From contig PAYW01000038.1 of NCBI GenBank assembly GCA_002715425.1, positions 1 to 17,793 of the forward strand: a DNA stretch of 17,793 nt. The letters run 5' to 3'. This document shows positions 14,805 through 17,793 of this stretch, piece by piece; position 1 is the first letter of the stretch, and every line of letters starts with the position of its first letter. The position numbers and the translations under genes were made by a program. The DNA is from Actinomycetota bacterium (GTDB taxonomy: Bacteria; Actinomycetota; Acidimicrobiia; Acidimicrobiales; UBA8592). The notes beneath the pieces were generated by a model. The model was not told where the DNA came from and ran no database searches. It worked only from the letters and a program-made list of their open reading frames with translations.

Positions 14805-14891
14805 CATCCCTGTTTTCTTTCACAATGGCAAATCTTAAAATGGCGTTTCTGATGCTATTGAGCCACAATTGGTTGAACGAAGGAGATTTGG
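14805..14891 (+). promoter_or_regulatory. Intergenic region before the acyl-CoA dehydrogenase pair, with ribosome binding site
   Basis: AAGGAG (14880-14885) lies 6 bases before the GTG at 14892 and decides that start. TAAAAT (14836-14841) is a possible -10 box, without a clear -35. Nothing else stands out. Confidence 0.4.
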
Positions 14892-16061
14892 GTGTTTATT
14901 GATTTCACTGATGAACAAAAGGCGCTCCGTGAAGAATTGCGCGAATACTATGCAAATCTCATTACCCCAGAGATCTTCGAATTACAGAAACAGGAAGAGG
15001 GCACAGGGCCGGTCCGAAGAAAACTTGTAGAACAGCTGGGAGAAGATGGCTGGATCGCTATGGGCTGGCCTGAAGAATACGGCGGTCAAGGGAAAAGCGC
15101 TATTGAACAGTTTATTTTTTACGACGAGACAATGCGTGTCGGTTCGCCAGCTCCGATGCTCACAATTAATACTGTGGGCCCAACGATTATGGAGTATGGA
15201 ACCGATCAGCAAAAAGAGTTCTTCCTTCCACAGATTGCAGCTGGAAAATTACATTTTTGCATTGGTTATAGTGAGCCTGATGCTGGAACAGATCTTGCGT
15301 CCTTAACAACACGAGCGGTGCGTGACGGTGATGAATATGTCATCAATGGGCAAAAGACCTGGACGAGTCTTGCTTTAGGCTGCGATTACATTTGGTTAGC
15401 GGCACGAACTGACCCTGATGTCTCTAAACATAAGGGAATCTCATTATTTGCCATTCCCATCGATACGCCCGGCATTACGATCGAACCCCTATCTCTTCTT
15501 TCAACGCATAACATCAATCACACATTCTTCGACGATGTCCGTGTCCCAGCATCAAGCATTATTGGTGAAGAGAACCATGGCTGGCGGCTCATCACCAGCC
15601 AGCTAAATAGAGAACGAGTCACACTATGTTCCTCAGCGATGATTGAACGCTGTATCGAAGAAGCCCTCGACTGGGCAAAGAACAACCATCGTCCGGATGG
15701 AACAAAGATGATTGATATCCCCTGGGTCCGCCGAAACCTTGCCGAAGTGACCGCCGAACTTGAATTCCTGCGATTATTGAACTGGAAAGTAGCATGGAGT
15801 GTCGCCACAAAGCATCTCGATGTTGCTGACTCTTCCTCAGTGAAAGTTTACGGAACAGAATTTTACACACGAGCATTTCGAAAACTGATGCAGATATATA
15901 ACGAGGTGGCCTATCTTGTCTCCGAAAACCCTGAAGAGGACAGCCGACTAGAGTCTCTCTACCGTTCACTAGTAATCCTCACCTTCGGGGGCGGTACCAA
16001 TGAGATGCAAAGGGATTTAATCACGATGTTTGGCATGGGGTTCCCCCGGGCAGATCGGTAG
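14892..16061 (+). CDS. Acyl-CoA dehydrogenase, large/catalytic-type subunit
   Basis: A 389-aa flavoenzyme expected to introduce an alpha,beta double bond into an acyl-CoA. FAD and substrate motifs: GYSEPDAGTDLASL (125-138), INGQKTWTS (151-159), FFDDVRVP (212-219) and FGGGTNEMQRDLI (365-377). The usual medium-chain catalytic Glu position (EGT) is GGT here, but E241 in LNRERV (238-243) lies where long-chain and isovaleryl enzymes keep their base in helix G, so this subunit is probably active. Sequence style (GWPEEYGG, GGTNEMQRD) resembles the actinobacterial enzymes that work as alpha2-beta2 pairs on steroid side chains or bulky acyl-CoAs. A second dehydrogenase-like gene follows after 9 bases. 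GTG start with AAGGAG upstream. The substrate (steroid side chain, branched or long acyl) is inferred and open. Confidence 0.92.
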   Translation: MFIDFTDEQKALREELREYYANLITPEIFELQKQEEGTGPVRRKLVEQLGEDGWIAMGWPEEYGGQGKSAIEQFIFYDETMRVGSPAPMLTINTVGPTIMEYGTDQQKEFFLPQIAAGKLHFCIGYSEPDAGTDLASLTTRAVRDGDEYVINGQKTWTSLALGCDYIWLAARTDPDVSKHKGISLFAIPIDTPGITIEPLSLLSTHNINHTFFDDVRVPASSIIGEENHGWRLITSQLNRERVTLCSSAMIERCIEEALDWAKNNHRPDGTKMIDIPWVRRNLAEVTAELEFLRLLNWKVAWSVATKHLDVADSSSVKVYGTEFYTRAFRKLMQIYNEVAYLVSENPEEDSRLESLYRSLVILTFGGGTNEMQRDLITMFGMGFPRADR

Positions 16062-16070
16062 GGCGGAGAT

Positions 16071-17132
16071 ATGGATTTTGATTTTTCTGAAGAACAGCAA
16101 GAAATTAGCAATCTCACTCGCCAGATCTTCGAAGACAAGGTAACCCATGAACGTCTTCGGGAAATAGAACAGAACAGCCTATCTTTTGATACTGCACTAT
16201 GGGAAACGTTGGCTAAATCCGGAATTGTTGGAGCAGGCATCTCAGAGAGTTTCGGTGGCGCAGGCTTAAGCTTCCTAAGTATCACTGCTGTCCTAGAGCT
16301 GATTGGCGAATTCGCGGCACCTGTTCCTCTCCTTGAAACCGTAGTTATGGGAGCCTTACCTATTCAAGAATTTGGAACAGATGCTCAGCGAAATGAGTTA
16401 CTCCCACGCATCTCTTCTGGCGAGCTAGTACTAACAGCAGGACTTGTACCAGGTGACACGGTGCTCGTCGATGACGGCAAATTATCCGGCCGGATTGATT
16501 ACGTCCCGTATGGTTTAGAAGCGGAAATTATCCTGATACCAACTGAGGACGGGATGCACCTCATAAACACTTCTTCTGCTGGTGTTGATCGTACCCTTCG
16601 GGAAACAACGATGGGGCAGCGGCAGGCAATGATCACCCTTGATCAAGCCGCAGGTGACCGTTTAGGTTCAGCTTCGACGACAACGGTACTCAATTGGATC
16701 CGGCTACGTGTTGAATCGGGGATTTGTTCGATACTTTCAGGTACCTGTAAGGCTTCATTAAATTTAGCTGCTGAGTACACAAAAATTCGCCACCAGTTCG
16801 ATCGGCCCATTGCCACCTTTCAGGCCGTAAGCCAAAGGGCAGGAGACGCCTATATCGACACAGAGGCAGTTCGCCTGACATCGCGACAAGCTGCATGGAG
16901 GGTCGATGCGGGCAAGCCGGCAGAAGAAAAAGTCGCTATCGCTCGATGGTGGGCATCCGAAGCAGGATTTCGCGTTGTGCATGCAGCCACACACCTTCAT
17001 GGCGGGGTCGGAGTGGACAGAGATTACCCCCTTCATAGATTCTTTCTCATGGCTCGACAATTGGAACTTACGCTTGGAAACAGCGAAGAGCAGTTGCTCC
17101 TTTTAGGAGATCTAATTGCAGATTCCGCATAA
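16071..17132 (+). CDS. Acyl-CoA dehydrogenase, smaller partner subunit
   Basis: A 353-aa member of the same superfamily, shorter and more divergent than its neighbour. The N-terminal helical domain is present (FGGAGLSFLS at 61-70) but the central strand domain (about 118-200) is reduced and lacks the YSEPxAGTD flavin motif. The C-terminal domain keeps RHQFDRPIATFQAV (240-253) and HGGVGVDRDYPLHRFF (310-325), the latter typical of the FAD-contacting partner chain in heterotetrameric acyl-CoA dehydrogenases. No Glu lies at the EGT position. These traits suggest a subunit that completes the flavin site of the upstream enzyme rather than an independent catalyst. The gap is 9 bases with GGCGGAG directly upstream of the ATG, so equal expression is likely. 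The interaction is inferred from family knowledge and gene order. Confidence 0.88.
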   Translation: MDFDFSEEQQEISNLTRQIFEDKVTHERLREIEQNSLSFDTALWETLAKSGIVGAGISESFGGAGLSFLSITAVLELIGEFAAPVPLLETVVMGALPIQEFGTDAQRNELLPRISSGELVLTAGLVPGDTVLVDDGKLSGRIDYVPYGLEAEIILIPTEDGMHLINTSSAGVDRTLRETTMGQRQAMITLDQAAGDRLGSASTTTVLNWIRLRVESGICSILSGTCKASLNLAAEYTKIRHQFDRPIATFQAVSQRAGDAYIDTEAVRLTSRQAAWRVDAGKPAEEKVAIARWWASEAGFRVVHAATHLHGGVGVDRDYPLHRFFLMARQLELTLGNSEEQLLLLGDLIADSA

Positions 17133-17165
17133 TTAACCTTTACGTATTTTGCGGAGACTATTACC

Positions 17166-17183
17166 ATGGGGACATGGACCTAA
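17166..17183 (+). other. Five-codon open frame nested ahead of the cysteine peptide
   Basis: ATGGGGACATGGACCTAA encodes MGTWT and carries a good GCGGAG ribosome binding site (17151-17156, 9 bases upstream). The cysteine-rich gene starts inside it in another frame (17174). It may feed ribosomes to the inner start, or may simply be chance. Confidence 0.3.
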
Positions 17184-17272
17184 CAGAAAATAGAGATGAA
17201 TGTACTTGCGGGCCTACGTGCGAGTGCACAGCAGAATCGAACTGCGGCTGTCGCTGCTGGGCAAACGATTAG
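17174..17272 (+). CDS. Very small cysteine-rich, metallothionein-like peptide (32 aa)
   Basis: A 32-codon frame in the gap between the acyl-CoA dehydrogenase pair and the thioredoxin-like gene. It has seven cysteines within 19 residues (positions 10, 12, 16, 18, 24, 26, 28), spaced C-X-C-X3-C-X-C-X5-C-X-C-X-C, in the setting DECTCGPTCEC...NCGCRCW. Such clustered CXC motifs are typical of metallothioneins, which bind Cu(I), Zn(II) or Cd(II) through thiolates. The remaining residues are polar and acidic, with one tryptophan and one proline and no signal peptide, so it should be soluble and cytosolic. It is shorter than the 50-60 aa actinobacterial MymT and cyanobacterial BmtA/SmtA types and does not match their arrangement as I recall it. 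GGGG lies only 2 bases before the ATG, so initiation may depend on the nested frame at 17166 with its better GGAG. Too short for most gene callers. Function inferred from composition only. Confidence 0.65.
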   Translation: MDLTENRDECTCGPTCECTAESNCGCRCWAND

Positions 17273-17300
17273 GAATTACCGCTTAGATTAATTAGGAATT
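17268..17300. repeat. 10-bp direct repeat at the convergent gene ends
   Basis: ATTAGGAATT occurs at 17268-17277 (overlapping the stop of the cysteine peptide) and at 17291-17300, just past the stop of the thioredoxin-like gene. It is AT-rich and may be chance or a small duplication. Confidence 0.35.
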
Positions 17301-17301
17301 G

Positions 17302-17793
17302 TTACGCTAATTGTGGCGCGAGAGTTCCCGCTAAGTAAACAAGATAGGCAAATTGCTCTTCTGTGAGTTCTCCGCTGCTGCGATGGACGACAAGGCCTTC
17401 GCCATCTACGAGAACCCAAAAGGGAAATCCGGTCAGCCCGTATGCTGCAGCTATTGTCTTTTCGGGACTGTCGACAAGTACTTGCGTTGGCCAGTTTTCT
17501 GCTTCAAACCATTCAGATGGTGGGTAGTTTGGTGTCCCTTCACGAACTGACGTTGAGATAGCTACTACCTCAACACCATTAGGGAGACTGTTCTCATTTA
17601 ACCATTGGGCTACTCTGGGGACTTCTCGCTGGCAGTGCGGGCACCAATGTGCAAAGAAACCGATGAGCCGAATTGTTCCATCATCTGGTCGGATCTCGAC
17701 CATTTCTGCGCTGGTATTTGGTTGGGCTTTAAATCCTGGAGCGACATGTCCGACACTCTCGTCAGGGGGAAGCGCTTCGCCAATGATTTCGAC
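17302..17793 (-). CDS. TlpA-like thioredoxin-fold thiol-disulfide protein (5' end cut by window)
   Basis: The frame runs on the - strand off the right edge; a Met codon at 17701-17703 is internal, because the 30 codons before it read naturally (VGHVAPGF at the usual TlpA opening, G..AP.F). The protein should have a thioredoxin fold. The active site is WCPHC in GFFAHWCPHCQREVP, and the cis-proline loop is GFPFWVLVDGEG about 80 residues later. The strand, CxxC helix, strand, helix and GFPF order matches TlpA/ResA/AhpC-TSA-like proteins, which are commonly tethered outside the membrane to reduce or oxidise partner disulfides (cytochrome maturation, folding). The signal or anchor would be in the missing N-terminus. 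CPHC is the DsbA dipeptide, so an oxidising or isomerase role is possible. The gene converges with the cysteine-rich peptide gene, 29 bases apart. Family secure, partner unknown. Confidence 0.9.
   Translation of the reverse strand, partial: VEIIGEALPPDESVGHVAPGFKAQPNTSAEMVEIRPDDGTIRLIGFFAHWCPHCQREVPRVAQWLNENSLPNGVEVVAISTSVREGTPNYPPSEWFEAENWPTQVLVDSPEKTIAAAYGLTGFPFWVLVDGEGLVVHRSSGELTEEQFAYLVYLAGTLAPQLA

Overview
This is a mid-GC, densely packed bacterial chromosome segment with short gaps (none over 300 bases), several overlapping stop/start codons and no tRNA, rRNA, insertion sequence, integrase, phage gene or CRISPR array that I can see. The mix of an acyl-CoA ligase, an SDR, a PhyH-type dioxygenase and a paired acyl-CoA dehydrogenase, together with NrtR and an AddAB-like helicase-nuclease, fits an aerobic lipid- or aromatic-acid-degrading bacterium. 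My best guess is a planktonic Acidimicrobiia-like actinobacterium; a Chloroflexota lineage of the SAR202 type is the main alternative. This is inference from gene content and style, not from a marker gene.

Layout. (1) 1-2354, + strand: a 4-coumarate:CoA-ligase-like enzyme, cut by the window edge, is coupled by a 4-base overlap to an SDR oxidoreductase. (2) 2400-4488, +: a TATAAT-type promoter precedes a lipoprotein with a peptidoglycan-binding-like segment, followed 18 bp later by a PhyH dioxygenase. (3) 4587-5789, +: RmuC, ending in a zone of hairpins (5786-5903) where it meets the convergent operon. (4) 5936-11876, - strand: addB then addA, overlapping by 8 bases, encoding a two-subunit recombination helicase-nuclease. 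(5) 11950-12459: a long inverted repeat, a 90-aa orphan gene on the - strand, and an AT-rich divergent control region. (6) 12460-14804, +: an NrtR-type Nudix/winged-helix regulator, an MFS transporter, and a 119-aa CxxC protein coupled to the transporter. (7) 14892-17132, +: two adjacent acyl-CoA dehydrogenase subunits that probably form a heterotetramer. (8) 17166-17793: a very small cysteine-rich gene resembling a metallothionein, convergent with a TlpA-like thioredoxin that runs off the right edge on the - strand.

How it may work together. Regions 1, 2 and 7 look like parts of carboxylic-acid or side-chain catabolism: CoA activation, alpha,beta-dehydrogenation, alcohol/ketone redox and hydroxylation. 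Regions 3-4 concern DNA end processing and recombination. Region 6 suggests a ligand-sensing repressor that may control its own promoter and the downstream transporter. The most unusual items are the 32-aa cysteine peptide at 17174-17272, the paired 13-bp dyads at 11955-12002 in front of addB, the AddB-like subunit that lacks the usual iron-sulfur cysteines, and the Nudix box of the NrtR protein, which has lost its metal-binding glutamates.
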